Part shown: positions 1 through 8,912 of the stretch, piece by piece
Position numbering within the stretch: the stretch's first letter is position 1
Layout of the letters: every line of letters starts with the position of its first letter
Position numbers and translations under genes: made by a program
Assembly (NCBI GenBank): GCA_946223075.1
Contig: CAMILZ010000009.1
Location: 10,319-74,318 of the forward strand
Direction of reading: 5' to 3'
DNA length: 64,000 nucleotides
Origin: an uncultured Dermabacteraceae bacterium
Lineage (GTDB): Bacteria > Actinomycetota > Actinomycetes > Actinomycetales > Dermabacteraceae
Notes under the pieces: generated by a model
Databases searched by the model: none
The model's input: only the letters and a program-made list of their open reading frames with translations
Told to the model about the DNA's origin: nothing

Positions 1-397
1 GTGCCCTCACGGCAACAAACGCGAGACCCTCGGGGTTGCCGTACTCATCGCTGCCCGGCCCGGCAACGCCGGTCGTCGCGATCGCAACATCGGCACCGTA
101 CACGCGGCGAGCCCCTCGGGCCATCAAGCGCGCGACCTCTTCTCGAACCGCTCCCTCACGCTGCAAATCCGAAAGGTCAAGCCCCAAGATCGAGGCCTTC
201 GCTTCGAAACTGTAGGTGCACGCACCACCCTGCACGACCCGGCTTGCGCCCGGCACATCGACGAGACGCGCCACGAGCATCCCGCCCGTGAGCGACTCGG
301 CGGTCGCGAGACTCAGGCCTCGCCGTTCGCACTCGTCCAGCAGCGCGCTTGCGGACGCGCGCCCCACATTCGCCCTCCCCACGATTTCACGCGCCAT
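1..397 (-). CDS. cinA: CinA C-terminal domain protein (nicotinamide-nucleotide amidohydrolase), partial
   Basis: The visible N-terminal 132 residues match the CinA C-terminal / PncC family, which deamidates nicotinamide mononucleotide in pyridine-nucleotide recycling. The signature TAESLTGG lies near residue 33, and the later segment ATTGVAGPG is the second conserved block of the family. The protein begins directly with this domain, so it is the short single-domain type common in Actinobacteria, not the two-domain competence/damage form. The ATG at 397 overlaps the end of pgsA by 11 bp, so the two are translationally coupled. The 3' end is cut by the window edge. Family membership is clear; a role in competence is not implied. 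Confidence 0.88.
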   Translation of the reverse strand, partial: MAREIVGRANVGRASASALLDECERRGLSLATAESLTGGMLVARLVDVPGASRVVQGGACTYSFEAKASILGLDLSDLQREGAVREEVARLMARGARRVYGADVAIATTGVAGPGSDEYGNPEGLAFVAVRA

Positions 398-980
398 GTC
401 GCGCGAGGGCCTCGCGGCGAAGTCGCATTCCATCGTTCACATTCCGAAGGCCCGACCAGAGCGTCAGCACGAGGGCGATCGCGATGAGCGTGATGCCGAT
501 CCACCACGCGGGCGGCCACAGAAGCTCGAAGGGCATGAGGCAGAAGGTGATGCCGATCGACTGCATCATGGTCTTCGCCTTGCCGCTGAAGTTCGCGGGA
601 AGCGCCCCGTACTTGAGGATCGTGAAGCGCATGACGGTGATGCCGACTTCGCGCACGAGGATGAGCCCCGTGATCCACCACGGAACGTAGTCCCATACGG
701 AGAGCATGATGAGCGCTGCGCCCGTCATAGCTTTATCAGCGATCGGGTCCATGATCTGGCCGAAGTCCGTGATGAGGTTTCGCGACCGCGCGAGGTGGCC
801 GTCCACGAAGTCCGTGAGCATCGCGAGGACGAAGATCGCCGCAATCACCCAACGCATGGCGACGTCGTCGTGATAGAGCGCCGCCACGACCACGAAGATC
901 GGCACCATAATCATGCGGATCATCGTGAGGATGTTCGCGATGTTCCAGAGCGGAACGCGCGGGGTTTCGGAGGCGCTCAT
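387..980 (-). CDS. pgsA: CDP-diacylglycerol-glycerol-3-phosphate 3-phosphatidyltransferase
   Basis: This 197-residue integral membrane enzyme makes phosphatidylglycerol phosphate from CDP-diacylglycerol and glycerol-3-phosphate. The CDP-alcohol phosphatidyltransferase motif is visible as TDFVDGHLAR followed by DFGQIMDPIADK, which gives the D-x2-D-G-x2-A-R-x8-G-x3-D-x3-D pattern. About five hydrophobic segments are present. The ATG at 980 is preferred over upstream in-frame codons because AGAAGGGA lies a few bases before it and the protein then starts just before its first hydrophobic segment. It sits 37 bp downstream of ftsK and overlaps cinA, matching the usual actinobacterial ftsK-pgsA-cinA order. 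Confidence 0.93.
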   Translation of the reverse strand: MSASETPRVPLWNIANILTMIRMIMVPIFVVVAALYHDDVAMRWVIAAIFVLAMLTDFVDGHLARSRNLITDFGQIMDPIADKAMTGAALIMLSVWDYVPWWITGLILVREVGITVMRFTILKYGALPANFSGKAKTMMQSIGITFCLMPFELLWPPAWWIGITLIAIALVLTLWSGLRNVNDGMRLRREALARHGA

Positions 981-1017
981 GGCATCGTCCCTTCTTTCTG
1001 TTCGTGCCCCTGGGGCT

Positions 1018-3897
1018 TTAGCGACCCGTGAGCTGCCAGGCATCTTCACCGTCGGCATCGTCTTCGTCGTAATACTGGGGGCTCACGTCGCGGTCGGAAT
1101 GATCGAGCGGATCGTGTCCGTAGCGATCGTGGCCCGAGGAGGCGTCGGACTCTCCCGCCCCCGAACCGGAGCTCTCCTCCGGGTCCTCGTAGAGGTCCGT
1201 CTCCTCGCCCTTGATGAGCGCAATGGCGCGCGGGAGGTCCTCGGGGCGCACGAGCACGTCGCGGGCCTTCGAGCCCTCGCTCGGGCCCACGATCTCGCGC
1301 GATTCGAGCAGATCCATGAGGCGCCCCGCCTTCGCAAAGCCCACGCGGAGCTTGCGTTGGAGCATCGAGGTCGAGCCAAACTGCGTCGTGACCACGAGCT
1401 CGGTGGCCTGGAGGAGAACCTCGAGATCGTCGCCGATATCGTCGTCGATCTGCTTCTTTTGCGCGACCTGCTGCACGTCCTCGCGGTACTGCGGCTTGGC
1501 CTGCGCTTTGACGTAGTCAACGACAGTGTGAATTTCGGACTCGTTGACCCACGAGCCCTGCACACGCATGGCCTTCGCCTTGCCCATGGGGTGGAAGAGC
1601 GCGTCGCCCTGACCGATGAGCTTCTCGGCACCGGGCGTATCGAGAATGACGCGCGAATCCTGGAGCGAGCTCGTCGCGAACGCGAGGCGCGAAGGGACGT
1701 TCGCCTTGATAATGCCGGTGACGACGTCAACCGAGGGACGCTGCGTCGCGAGCACAAGGTGGATACCCGCGGCACGCGCGAGCTGCGTGATGCGTTGAAT
1801 CGAAGCTTCGACATCGCGCGGGGCGACCATCATGAGGTCCGCGAGCTCGTCAACGACAACGAGGAGGTACGGGTATGGCGCGAGCACGCGTTCGCTTCCC
1901 GGCGGCGGGCTTACCTGGCCGGCACGCACCGCCTTGTTGAAGTCGTCGATGTGTTTGAAGCCGTACTCGGCGAGGTCGTCGTAGCGGTGGTCCATCTCCT
2001 TGACGACCCATTCGAGGGCCTCCGCGGCCTTCTTCGGGTTCGTGATGATGGGCGTGATGAGGTGCGGGATGCCCTCGTAGATCGTGAGCTCGACGCGCTT
2101 AGGGTCGACGAGCACCATGCGCACCTCGTCGGGGGTCGCGCGCATGAGAATCGACGTGATCATCGAGTTCACGAAGCTCGACTTACCGGCGCCGGTCGCA
2201 CCCGCGACGAGCAAGTGGGGCATCTTCGCGAGGTTCGCGATCACGAAACCACCCTCGACGTCCTTGCCGAGGCCCATGACCATGGGGTGCTCGTTACCGG
2301 TCGCGACGCCGCTGCGCAGCACGTCGCCGAGGGCAACGGTTTCGCGGTCGGCGTTCGGGATCTCGATGCCGATCGCTTTCTTCCCGGGGATCGGCGAAAT
2401 GATGCGCACGTCGGCACTCGCCACCGCGTAGGCAATATTGTTCGAGAGCGCGGTGACCTTCTCGACCTTCGTACCGGGACCGAGCTCAACTTCGTACCGC
2501 GTCACGGTCGGGCCGCGCGAGAAGCCCACGACCTCGGCGTTGACTTTGAACTGCTCGAAGACCTCCCCGAGCGCCGCAACCACGCGATCGTTCGCTTCGG
2601 AGCGCGCCTTCGCGGGCGGTCCGGCCACGAGCATGTCGGGGCTCGGGAGCGGGTAGGCGGTCTCAACCTCGAGCTCGGGCTGCATGTGCGGGCCCTTGAT
2701 GCCCTCCCCCTTCGGCGGGGTCAGTTCGCGCGTGGGCTCGGCCGGCTCCGTGGGCGCGGGCACGCTCGGCACGGGCACGGTCGGGGCACTTTCGAGGTCC
2801 GACGCCTGCTTCGCCGCCGTCGGGAACTCTTTCTTGCGGCTGTTTTCTGCCTCGAGGTAGTCGTAGGGGTCCGAGCTGCCGGCGTCCCCCGCGGGCGCGG
2901 TCGATGCCGGAGACTTCTTCGCACGCTGCTTCTTGGAGGCGCGCGGAAGAGGCGTCGTTTCGGCGCTCTCGGCTTCGGCGCCCTGGCGGTAGGCGCCGTC
3001 GCCCTCGTAGCCGAAGGCCTCGTGATCCACGCCCGCCTCGAGATTCTCGGTTTCCCCGGCACCGCCGTGTTTCTTTCGGCCAAAGAAGTCCCCTACGCGG
3101 CGAGCCTTCTTCGGTTCCCCTTCGGTATCGTGGCGGGCCTGCAGGCGTCGGCCCAGACCAAAAGCCTCACGCTCCGCTTCCTCTCGTTCCCCCGTGCCCA
3201 CGAGAGCCCCGTAGACTCCCGCGAGACGCGTGCCGATCTGGCCGAGCGGCGTTGCCGTCAGCACAAGGACCGAGAACAGCGCGAGCACCACTCCGAGGGC
3301 GACAATGACCCATCCCGGCAAAACCGCCGCAAGGGGCGCCGCCACGAGATAACCGCACACGCCGCCGCCACGCGCAAGCGCCTCCACGCCGTCGGACGGC
3401 GTGGGAATGCGCGCGCTCACCGAGGCGATCGCGCACAGCGCGAACACGAGCATGAGCAGCCCCGCGAAAAGGCGACCATTCGCGTGCACGAGATCGGGCC
3501 TGCGGAACATGCGAACCGACCACAGTCCAAGAAGGAGGGGCAGCAGAACACCGATCACGCCGAACGAGCTCGCGGCGACGGTGTGCACCGCGCCGAAGCC
3601 CCACTCGCGCGCCTGGAACCACTCGGGCACGATGAGCAGAAGTGCGAGGAAGCCCAGGAAGAAGGCAAAGCCGTCGCGACGCTCCTCGTAGGCCACCTCC
3701 CAGCGCTGAATGCCGATGCCTCGAACGAAGCCGCCTACTGCGCGGGCAACGCCGAGGTACCCGACGCGCAAAGCGCGCACCGGGAGAGGAAGCGTCGAGG
3801 GATCCGTGGGCGCACCCTTCGTGCGCGATGTACCCGAAGACGAGCCTCGGGAGGTTCCTTTCGACGCACGTGCGGGGGAAGTCGTACGTGTCGCCAT
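1018..3897 (-). CDS. ftsK: DNA translocase FtsK/SpoIIIE
   Basis: This 959-residue septal DNA pump moves chromosome termini through the closing division septum. The N-terminal part (about residues 60-220) has four hydrophobic membrane segments. It is followed by a charged, Pro/Glu-rich linker to about residue 400 and then the RecA-like motor. The Walker A motif GATGAGKS lies near residue 567, and a Walker B-like segment LLVVVDELADLMM follows. The C-terminal 65-70 residues before the acidic tail look like the gamma winged-helix domain that reads polar DNA motifs. The length is normal for Actinobacteria. It lies between rnj and pgsA on the same strand, 101 bp after the rnj reading frame. Confidence 0.96.
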   Translation of the reverse strand: MATRTTSPARASKGTSRGSSSGTSRTKGAPTDPSTLPLPVRALRVGYLGVARAVGGFVRGIGIQRWEVAYEERRDGFAFFLGFLALLLIVPEWFQAREWGFGAVHTVAASSFGVIGVLLPLLLGLWSVRMFRRPDLVHANGRLFAGLLMLVFALCAIASVSARIPTPSDGVEALARGGGVCGYLVAAPLAAVLPGWVIVALGVVLALFSVLVLTATPLGQIGTRLAGVYGALVGTGEREEAEREAFGLGRRLQARHDTEGEPKKARRVGDFFGRKKHGGAGETENLEAGVDHEAFGYEGDGAYRQGAEAESAETTPLPRASKKQRAKKSPASTAPAGDAGSSDPYDYLEAENSRKKEFPTAAKQASDLESAPTVPVPSVPAPTEPAEPTRELTPPKGEGIKGPHMQPELEVETAYPLPSPDMLVAGPPAKARSEANDRVVAALGEVFEQFKVNAEVVGFSRGPTVTRYEVELGPGTKVEKVTALSNNIAYAVASADVRIISPIPGKKAIGIEIPNADRETVALGDVLRSGVATGNEHPMVMGLGKDVEGGFVIANLAKMPHLLVAGATGAGKSSFVNSMITSILMRATPDEVRMVLVDPKRVELTIYEGIPHLITPIITNPKKAAEALEWVVKEMDHRYDDLAEYGFKHIDDFNKAVRAGQVSPPPGSERVLAPYPYLLVVVDELADLMMVAPRDVEASIQRITQLARAAGIHLVLATQRPSVDVVTGIIKANVPSRLAFATSSLQDSRVILDTPGAEKLIGQGDALFHPMGKAKAMRVQGSWVNESEIHTVVDYVKAQAKPQYREDVQQVAQKKQIDDDIGDDLEVLLQATELVVTTQFGSTSMLQRKLRVGFAKAGRLMDLLESREIVGPSEGSKARDVLVRPEDLPRAIALIKGEETDLYEDPEESSGSGAGESDASSGHDRYGHDPLDHSDRDVSPQYYDEDDADGEDAWQLTGR

Positions 3898-3933
3898 GAT
3901 TTCAATCTACCCGCCGAAGGGCACAATCGTCAC

Positions 3934-3973
3934 GAGATCGGCCCCGGCGTGTGAATCACACGGGACCGATCTC
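3934..3973. terminator. Inverted repeat between rnj and ftsK
   Basis: GAGATCGG (3934-3941) pairs with CCGATCTC (3966-3973), and additional GTGTG/CACAC pairing in the centre extends the hairpin. It lies 25 bp after the rnj stop and upstream of ftsK, where a terminator or attenuator would be. No T-run follows it on the minus strand, so intrinsic termination is only a possibility. Confidence 0.4.
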
Positions 3974-3998
3974 GCGACATAAAAGCTGGGGTAGGGGG

Positions 3999-5690
3999 CT
4001 AGGCCTCGACGACCACGGGGATAATCATGGGCTTGCGACGAAGGCGCTGCGAGAGGAAGCGGCCAACGACTCGTCGCATCGCCTGCTGAAGCTGATGCGT
4101 ATCGTGGCCCTTCTCGTCTTCGATCGCCTTGTGAAGCGCTTTGATGATGTCCGGCTTAATGCGCTCGAACACCTCGTCGTCCTCAGCGATTCCTCGCGAG
4201 TGAATCTCCGGCCCGGCGATGAGCTCGCGGGTCTCGCTATTGACGACGGCGAAGAGGGAAATGAAGCCCTCCTCGGAAAGGATGCGGCGATCCTTGAGAT
4301 CGGCTTCGCTTACTTCGCCCACGCTCGAGCCGTCCACGTACACGTAACCGACCTCGACCTCACCGACCGCGCGGGCAACGCCGTCCTTGAGGTCCACGAC
4401 CGTACCGTCCTTCGCGAGCACGATATGTTCGCGCGGAATTCCCGAGGACTGCGCGATCTTGCCATTCGCGATGAGGTGGCGCACCTCGCCATGCACGGGC
4501 ATCACGTTCTTCGGGCGCAGGATGTTGTAGCAGTACAGAAGCTCACCTTCGCTCGCGTGGCCCGAGACGTGCACGCGGGCATTGGCCTGGTGCACAACCT
4601 CGGCACCGAGCTCCATAAGTCCATTCATCACACGGAACACGTCGTTCTCGTTACCCGGGATGAGGGACGACGCGAGAATGACGACGTCACCCTCGCCCAC
4701 CTCGACTCGGTGATTGCGGTTCGCAATGCGGCCGAGCGCGGCCATGGGTTCGCCCTGGCTACCCGTGCACATGTACACGATCTTGTGATCGGGAATGCCA
4801 TCGGCCTTCTTGAGGTCCACGAGTGTGTTCTCGGGAACGTGGAGGTAGCCCATATCGGCCGCGATGGTCATGTTGCGCACCATCGAGCGCCCCACGAAGG
4901 CGACCTTGCGACCGTGTGCGTGCGCCGAATCGAGCACTTGCTGGACGCGGTGCACGTGGCTCGAGAAGCTTGCGACGACAATCTTCTGCTGGGCTCGCGC
5001 GAAGAGATTGTCGAGAACGGGGCCGATCTCGCGTTCCTTGACCGTGAAGCCCGGGACCTCGGCGTTGGTCGAGTCCACAAGGAAGAGGTCCACGCCCTGT
5101 TCGCCGAGGCGGGCAAACGCGCGAAGGTCGGTGAGGCGGCCGTCAAGCGGGAGCTGGTCCATCTTGAAGTCACCCGTGTGCAACACGGTGCCTGCCTCGG
5201 TGCGGATTGCGACCGCAAGCGCGTCAGGAATCGAGTGGTTCACGGCAACGAATTCACATTCGAAGGCCCCGAAATGCTCGACATCGCCTTCTTTGACCGC
5301 GAGCGTGTACGGCTTGATGCGGTGCTCACGGAGCTTCGCTTCAACGAATGCGAGGGTCAGCTGGCTACCCACGAGGGGGATGTCCGGCTTGAGGCGCAAG
5401 AGGTACGGCACGGCACCAATGTGGTCCTCGTGGCCGTGGGTGAGCACGATCGCGGCGACGTCATCGAGGCGATCCTCAATCGAGCGGAAGTCGGGGAGGA
5501 TCAGGTCGACGCCCGGCTGTGCCTCCTCGGGGAATAGCACACCGCAGTCGACGATGAGGAGCCGGCCCTCGTATTCGAAGACGGTCATGTTGCGGCCGAC
5601 CTCGCCGAGACCGCCGAGCGGGGTCACGCGCAGGGTCTTATTCTTCAGTTTTGGCGGGGTCCCGAGTTTCGTGGAAAAGGGTGTAGTCAC
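3999..5690 (-). CDS. rnj: Ribonuclease J
   Basis: This 563-residue enzyme is a metallo-beta-lactamase/beta-CASP ribonuclease with 5'-3' exo- and endonucleolytic activity in mRNA decay and rRNA maturation. The zinc-binding motif HGHEDHIG lies at residues 85-92, and HTGDFKMDQ and the C-terminal MPVHGEVRHL block (motif C region) are present. The length of about 560 residues is typical of actinobacterial RNase J. It follows dapA by only 15 bp on the same strand, as in many Actinobacteria, so the two are probably co-transcribed although their functions differ. Confidence 0.96.
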   Translation of the reverse strand: MTTPFSTKLGTPPKLKNKTLRVTPLGGLGEVGRNMTVFEYEGRLLIVDCGVLFPEEAQPGVDLILPDFRSIEDRLDDVAAIVLTHGHEDHIGAVPYLLRLKPDIPLVGSQLTLAFVEAKLREHRIKPYTLAVKEGDVEHFGAFECEFVAVNHSIPDALAVAIRTEAGTVLHTGDFKMDQLPLDGRLTDLRAFARLGEQGVDLFLVDSTNAEVPGFTVKEREIGPVLDNLFARAQQKIVVASFSSHVHRVQQVLDSAHAHGRKVAFVGRSMVRNMTIAADMGYLHVPENTLVDLKKADGIPDHKIVYMCTGSQGEPMAALGRIANRNHRVEVGEGDVVILASSLIPGNENDVFRVMNGLMELGAEVVHQANARVHVSGHASEGELLYCYNILRPKNVMPVHGEVRHLIANGKIAQSSGIPREHIVLAKDGTVVDLKDGVARAVGEVEVGYVYVDGSSVGEVSEADLKDRRILSEEGFISLFAVVNSETRELIAGPEIHSRGIAEDDEVFERIKPDIIKALHKAIEDEKGHDTHQLQQAMRRVVGRFLSQRLRRKPMIIPVVVEA

Positions 5691-5705
5691 GTTGTCCTAG
5701 ATTCT

Positions 5706-6623
5706 TCAGCTGGTGTACTGCGCGAGGACGCCCTGGTAGGCGTCCACCGCGGCGTGGATGCGCGCCGCGACCTCGGGCTCGACCGTTCCGAGCGGGCCGC
5801 GGCAGCCGGCGTGCGGGAGCACGCCGAGGTGTGTGAGGGCCTCTTTGGTCGCCATGGTCCCCGGGCCCTGGTTCATGATCGCGTCAACGAAGTCGACGCG
5901 CGAGGTGTGGATCTTTTGCGCGAGTGCGAGATCGCCGGCATCGAGAGCGTCGAGCATGAGGCGATCGAGTCTTCCCGTGAGGTGGCTCGTGACGGACACG
6001 GTGCCGACCGCCCCGATTGCGAGCCACGGCAGGTTGAGCGCATCTTCGCCCGAGTAGATGTCGAGGCTCGTGTCGCGAATAAGCTTCGAGGCCTCGTGCA
6101 TGTCGCCCTTGGCTTCCTTGAGCGCAACGACGTTCGGGTGCTGCGAGAGCTCGACGGCGCTTTCGTATTCGATCGGGATTCCCGAGCGCCCAGGGATGTC
6201 GTAAAGCATCGCGGGAAGCTCAACGGCATTCACGACCTCGAGCGTGTGATTGATAAGCCCGCGCTGGGTCGGCTTGGAATAGTACGGGGTCACGAGCAGG
6301 AGGCCGTCGGCATTTCCGCTCTCCTCGACCGCACGCGCGAGTGCGACCGAGTGGCGCGTGTCGTTCGAACCCGCACCCGCGAGAATCGTGACCTCACGAC
6401 CTACCGTCTCGCGGAGCGTCGCGAGAATGGCGAGCTTTTCCTCGTCGCTTGTCGTGGGCGACTCGCCCGTCGTGCCGTTCGCGACGAGGAGGTCGTGTCC
6501 TTCCTCGACGAGATGACGTGCGAGGGCCGCGAGCGCGTCGTGATCGACGGCCTCGAGATCCTCGGTGAAGGGGGTGACGATGGCGACGCCGAGTCGCCCG
6601 AAGACAGGGGCATCGTTACTCAC
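5706..6623 (-). CDS. dapA: 4-hydroxy-tetrahydrodipicolinate synthase
   Basis: This 305-residue enzyme condenses pyruvate with aspartate semialdehyde, the first committed step to diaminopimelate and lysine. The TIM-barrel signature is intact: GTTGESPT at 50-57 (the active-site Thr pair), Y141 in the LYDIPGRSG block with R146, and the Schiff-base lysine K169 in VVALKEAKGD. The ATG overlaps the thyX stop in an ATGA, so translation is coupled to thyX. dapB lies about 3.2 kb upstream on the same strand, separated by three inserted genes. Confidence 0.96.
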   Translation of the reverse strand: MSNDAPVFGRLGVAIVTPFTEDLEAVDHDALAALARHLVEEGHDLLVANGTTGESPTTSDEEKLAILATLRETVGREVTILAGAGSNDTRHSVALARAVEESGNADGLLLVTPYYSKPTQRGLINHTLEVVNAVELPAMLYDIPGRSGIPIEYESAVELSQHPNVVALKEAKGDMHEASKLIRDTSLDIYSGEDALNLPWLAIGAVGTVSVTSHLTGRLDRLMLDALDAGDLALAQKIHTSRVDFVDAIMNQGPGTMATKEALTHLGVLPHAGCRGPLGTVEPEVAARIHAAVDAYQGVLAQYTS

Positions 6624-7339
6624 GGGGCGACCCTGCCGCCCGCGTTGAAGGCGTTGTAGGTGAGAGGCATGGCCTCCGCGAAGAACTCCTCGATTTTCTC
6701 CGCGACCATCTCAATCTCGCGTTGCGGGAAGGACGGGAAGTGCGAGCCCTCGCGCTTGGTGCGCAACGACAGGAAGTTCATCATGCTGCGGGCATTGACG
6801 GTGACGTACATCGAGCTAAACAGCGTGAGGGGAAGAACGCCTCGCGCGACCTCGCGTGCAACGCCGGCCTCGAGCATGTCGAGGTAGGCGGCGTAGGCGC
6901 TCTCGCACTGAGTTTTGTACGCCTTTGTCACGAGTTCGTGCTGCTCCGGAGTTCCTTCGTAGAAATCGTAGGCACCGGGCTTGCCCTTTTGCACGAGCTT
7001 ACGTTCGGGCCCGGGAACGTAGAAGACCGGCCGCATCTGGCGGTAGCGGCCCGATTCTTCGTTGTAGGAGGCGATGCGGTGGCGCATGAACTCGCGGAAG
7101 ACGAAGATCGGCGCCTCAACGTAGAACGTGAAGCTGTTGTGCTCGAACGGCGAGCCGTGGCGATCGCGCATGAGGTAGTTGATGAGGCCCTTATCGCGGT
7201 CGGAGGCATCGGTGCCGACGGCGCTCTTCGACTTTTCGCCCTGGGTCGAGACGCGCGCGGCAAAGATGACATCGGAATCGGAGGCCTGAGACCGTACAAG
7301 ATCGACCGTGACATCGGATCGGAACACAATTTCGCTCAT
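6620..7339 (-). CDS. thyX: FAD-dependent thymidylate synthase
   Basis: This enzyme makes dTMP from dUMP using methylene-tetrahydrofolate and FADH2. The diagnostic ThyX motif RHRxxSxNExSxRY is present as RHRIASYNEESGRY near residue 86. A GTG three codons upstream (7348) is possible, but AGGGTG sits 6 bases before the ATG at 7339 and nothing comparable precedes the GTG, so the ATG is chosen. The gene overlaps dapA by 4 bp. Placement of thyX between dapB and dapA is a recurring actinobacterial arrangement. The length of 239 residues is slightly below the commonest 250, with no missing motif. Confidence 0.95.
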   Translation of the reverse strand: MSEIVFRSDVTVDLVRSQASDSDVIFAARVSTQGEKSKSAVGTDASDRDKGLINYLMRDRHGSPFEHNSFTFYVEAPIFVFREFMRHRIASYNEESGRYRQMRPVFYVPGPERKLVQKGKPGAYDFYEGTPEQHELVTKAYKTQCESAYAAYLDMLEAGVAREVARGVLPLTLFSSMYVTVNARSMMNFLSLRTKREGSHFPSFPQREIEMVAEKIEEFFAEAMPLTYNAFNAGGRVAP

Positions 7340-7394
7340 ATGTATCACCCTAATTGACCAAGCAGTTCAAAAACGGGAAGTCGCCGAGTGGTGC

Positions 7395-8111
7395 TCACCG
7401 CGAAAGAAGCACGAGCTCGCCCTCGCGTGCCTCGATTGAGACGTCGGCAAGCGACGGAATCACGAGATCGGCGAGTGGGCCGACGGTGTCTGGGCCAGCG
7501 CTGTTGAGGACACTGACGACGAAGGCGCCCGCCGCACGTGCCGACTCGAGGCCACCCGGGGCGTCCTCGACCACGATGCAGTCCTTGGCGTCCACGCCGA
7601 GGCGCTCCGCCGCGAGGAGGTACGGCTCGGGATCGGGCTTGCCGCTGGTCACCTGATCGGCCGTCACGAGAACGGAAGGAAACGGGAGCGAAAGAGGCCG
7701 GTAACGCGCCTCGAAAAGAGGCATCGTGCAGCTCGTTGCAATCGCCCAGCACTCGCGCGCAAGCGCCACCTTCGCTTCCTCGAGCTCCCCGAGAAAGCGC
7801 GCGGTTCCGTCGTATGCCTCGACGTCGCTCGCACTCGCGATCTCGTAGCCCTCGACCCGGCTGAAGAGCTCCTCGAGCCGTTCTTCGCTGATATCGGGCA
7901 TTGCGAGGCGCAGCACGCGCTTTCCCGGCTGGCCGTGGTAGTGCTTTTCGAAGCGGCCCGCACCCTCGTCGCCGAGGAGCTTGTCCCAGCTCGCCTCGAC
8001 GCTGCGCGTGGAATCGACGAGGGTGCCATCGGAATCGAGAAGGATGGCCTTGGCACGCGCGAGGATTTCTCCTCGTGCGCGCCCGTCGAGCGTCGCCGCC
8101 ATGTGTGTCAC
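7395..8111 (-). CDS. HAD-superfamily sugar-phosphatase-like hydrolase
   Basis: This 238-residue cytoplasmic phosphatase belongs to HAD subfamily IA with an alpha-helical cap. Motif I is DSDGTLVDS with the nucleophile pair D26/D28, motif II is the ATS segment, motif III is the Lys in SGKPDPEPY, and motif IV is VVEDAPGG. The pattern fits beta-phosphoglucomutase-like or sugar-phosphate phosphatases such as YfbT/GPP-type enzymes, but the substrate cannot be read from the sequence. The GTG start at 8111 has AAGGAG six bases upstream. It sits between thyX and the SLH gene on the same strand, with 55 bp to thyX. There is no obvious metabolic link to either. Confidence 0.85.
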   Translation of the reverse strand: MTHMAATLDGRARGEILARAKAILLDSDGTLVDSTRSVEASWDKLLGDEGAGRFEKHYHGQPGKRVLRLAMPDISEERLEELFSRVEGYEIASASDVEAYDGTARFLGELEEAKVALARECWAIATSCTMPLFEARYRPLSLPFPSVLVTADQVTSGKPDPEPYLLAAERLGVDAKDCIVVEDAPGGLESARAAGAFVVSVLNSAGPDTVGPLADLVIPSLADVSIEAREGELVLLSR

Positions 8112-8144
8112 GTGTGACTCCTTAATCGAGGTATGCGCACCCGC

Positions 8145-8912
8145 CTACCGGGCATCGTCGAAGAGTGCGTTCGCGCGCCGAAGAAGTTCCGCGAACTCCC
8201 CTCTCACGAGGGTATCGTCTGGCCGGAATTCGGCATCGGTCACCGGTGCGGAAGCGTCGGACACTCCTCCGCCACCGCCGCCCTCTTCATGCACGAGATC
8301 GCGGCCGAGCACCCCAGCCGCGCGGGCCCACTCGATATCCGCCGCGCGCGCGTGCTCTGCAGGCACGTCGCTGAAGTTTGCGATCTCAGGGGCGAGTGCG
8401 GCACCGCCCGCGGTGACGTGCGCAGCGAGCACCCCGCGAAGCATGCGCGCGAGGAACGAGCATCCTTCCGCGCGCGTCACGGGCTCGGTTGGCTGAAACG
8501 TTGCATCGTATTCCCCGAAGAACAGTGCCTCGCCTCGCATCCACATGATTTCGCGATAGCTGCGGGCGGTCTTCTCGACATCGCGGTACGGTTCAAGATC
8601 GAGGATCTTGCGATCGGGAGAACCCGCGAGCCGGTACAGCATAATCGCGGCGTCCTCGCGCGTGACATCGGCGCCCGGAAGGAACGTCCCCTCGCGCGCC
8701 GTGTCGAAAAGTTCATTGCTCACGAGCCACTGCACGGCGTCCGCGTAGCGTCCCGCGGGGTCAGCCACGATGCCCGCCACGGGCTTCGTTGCGGTCGCGG
8801 GCCGCAATTTGAGCGCGGCGATCCCCGCGATTCCCACGAGCGAGGCGAGGAGCGCGCGCCTCGTCGTGATCAGGCCCGCCGCTTCCGACCTCACGCCCCT
8901 CACGCCATCCAC
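8145..8912 (-). CDS. Exported protein with three S-layer-homology-like repeats
   Basis: This protein of about 255 residues has an N-terminal TTRRALLASL stretch with a hydrophobic run, resembling a Tat-type signal or membrane anchor. Three SLH-like units follow. Each has a YxDA/YRDV/FSDV opening, a helix, and a TF-x-P-x3-VTRxE type loop, as in GTFLPGADVTRED, ATFQPTEPVTRAE and AEFRPDDTLVRGE. SLH modules bind secondary cell-wall polymers, so surface attachment is inferred. The GTG at 8912 is chosen because AAGGAG lies 5 bases upstream; the longer ATG frame to 8945 has no ribosome-binding site. A Gly-rich insert in the third repeat contains one copy of the dispersed 10-mer. It overlaps the end of the SGNH gene by 13 bp. 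Confidence 0.75.
   Translation of the reverse strand: MDGVRGVRSEAAGLITTRRALLASLVGIAGIAALKLRPATATKPVAGIVADPAGRYADAVQWLVSNELFDTAREGTFLPGADVTREDAAIMLYRLAGSPDRKILDLEPYRDVEKTARSYREIMWMRGEALFFGEYDATFQPTEPVTRAEGCSFLARMLRGVLAAHVTAGGAALAPEIANFSDVPAEHARAADIEWARAAGVLGRDLVHEEGGGGGGVSDASAPVTDAEFRPDDTLVRGEFAELLRRANALFDDAR
8252..8261 (-). repeat. Dispersed 10-mer TCCGACGCTT, copy 1
   Basis: An exact copy, read in the host gene as Ser-Asp-Ala-Ser inside the Gly-rich insert of the third SLH repeat, a place with little protein constraint. Confidence 0.8.

Noticed and set aside
913..3954. A very long plus-strand open frame of 1013 codons opposite ftsK
   Set aside because: It is the antisense shadow of ftsK: its composition (Arg, His, Val, Leu rich) has no domain, while the opposite strand is an intact FtsK.
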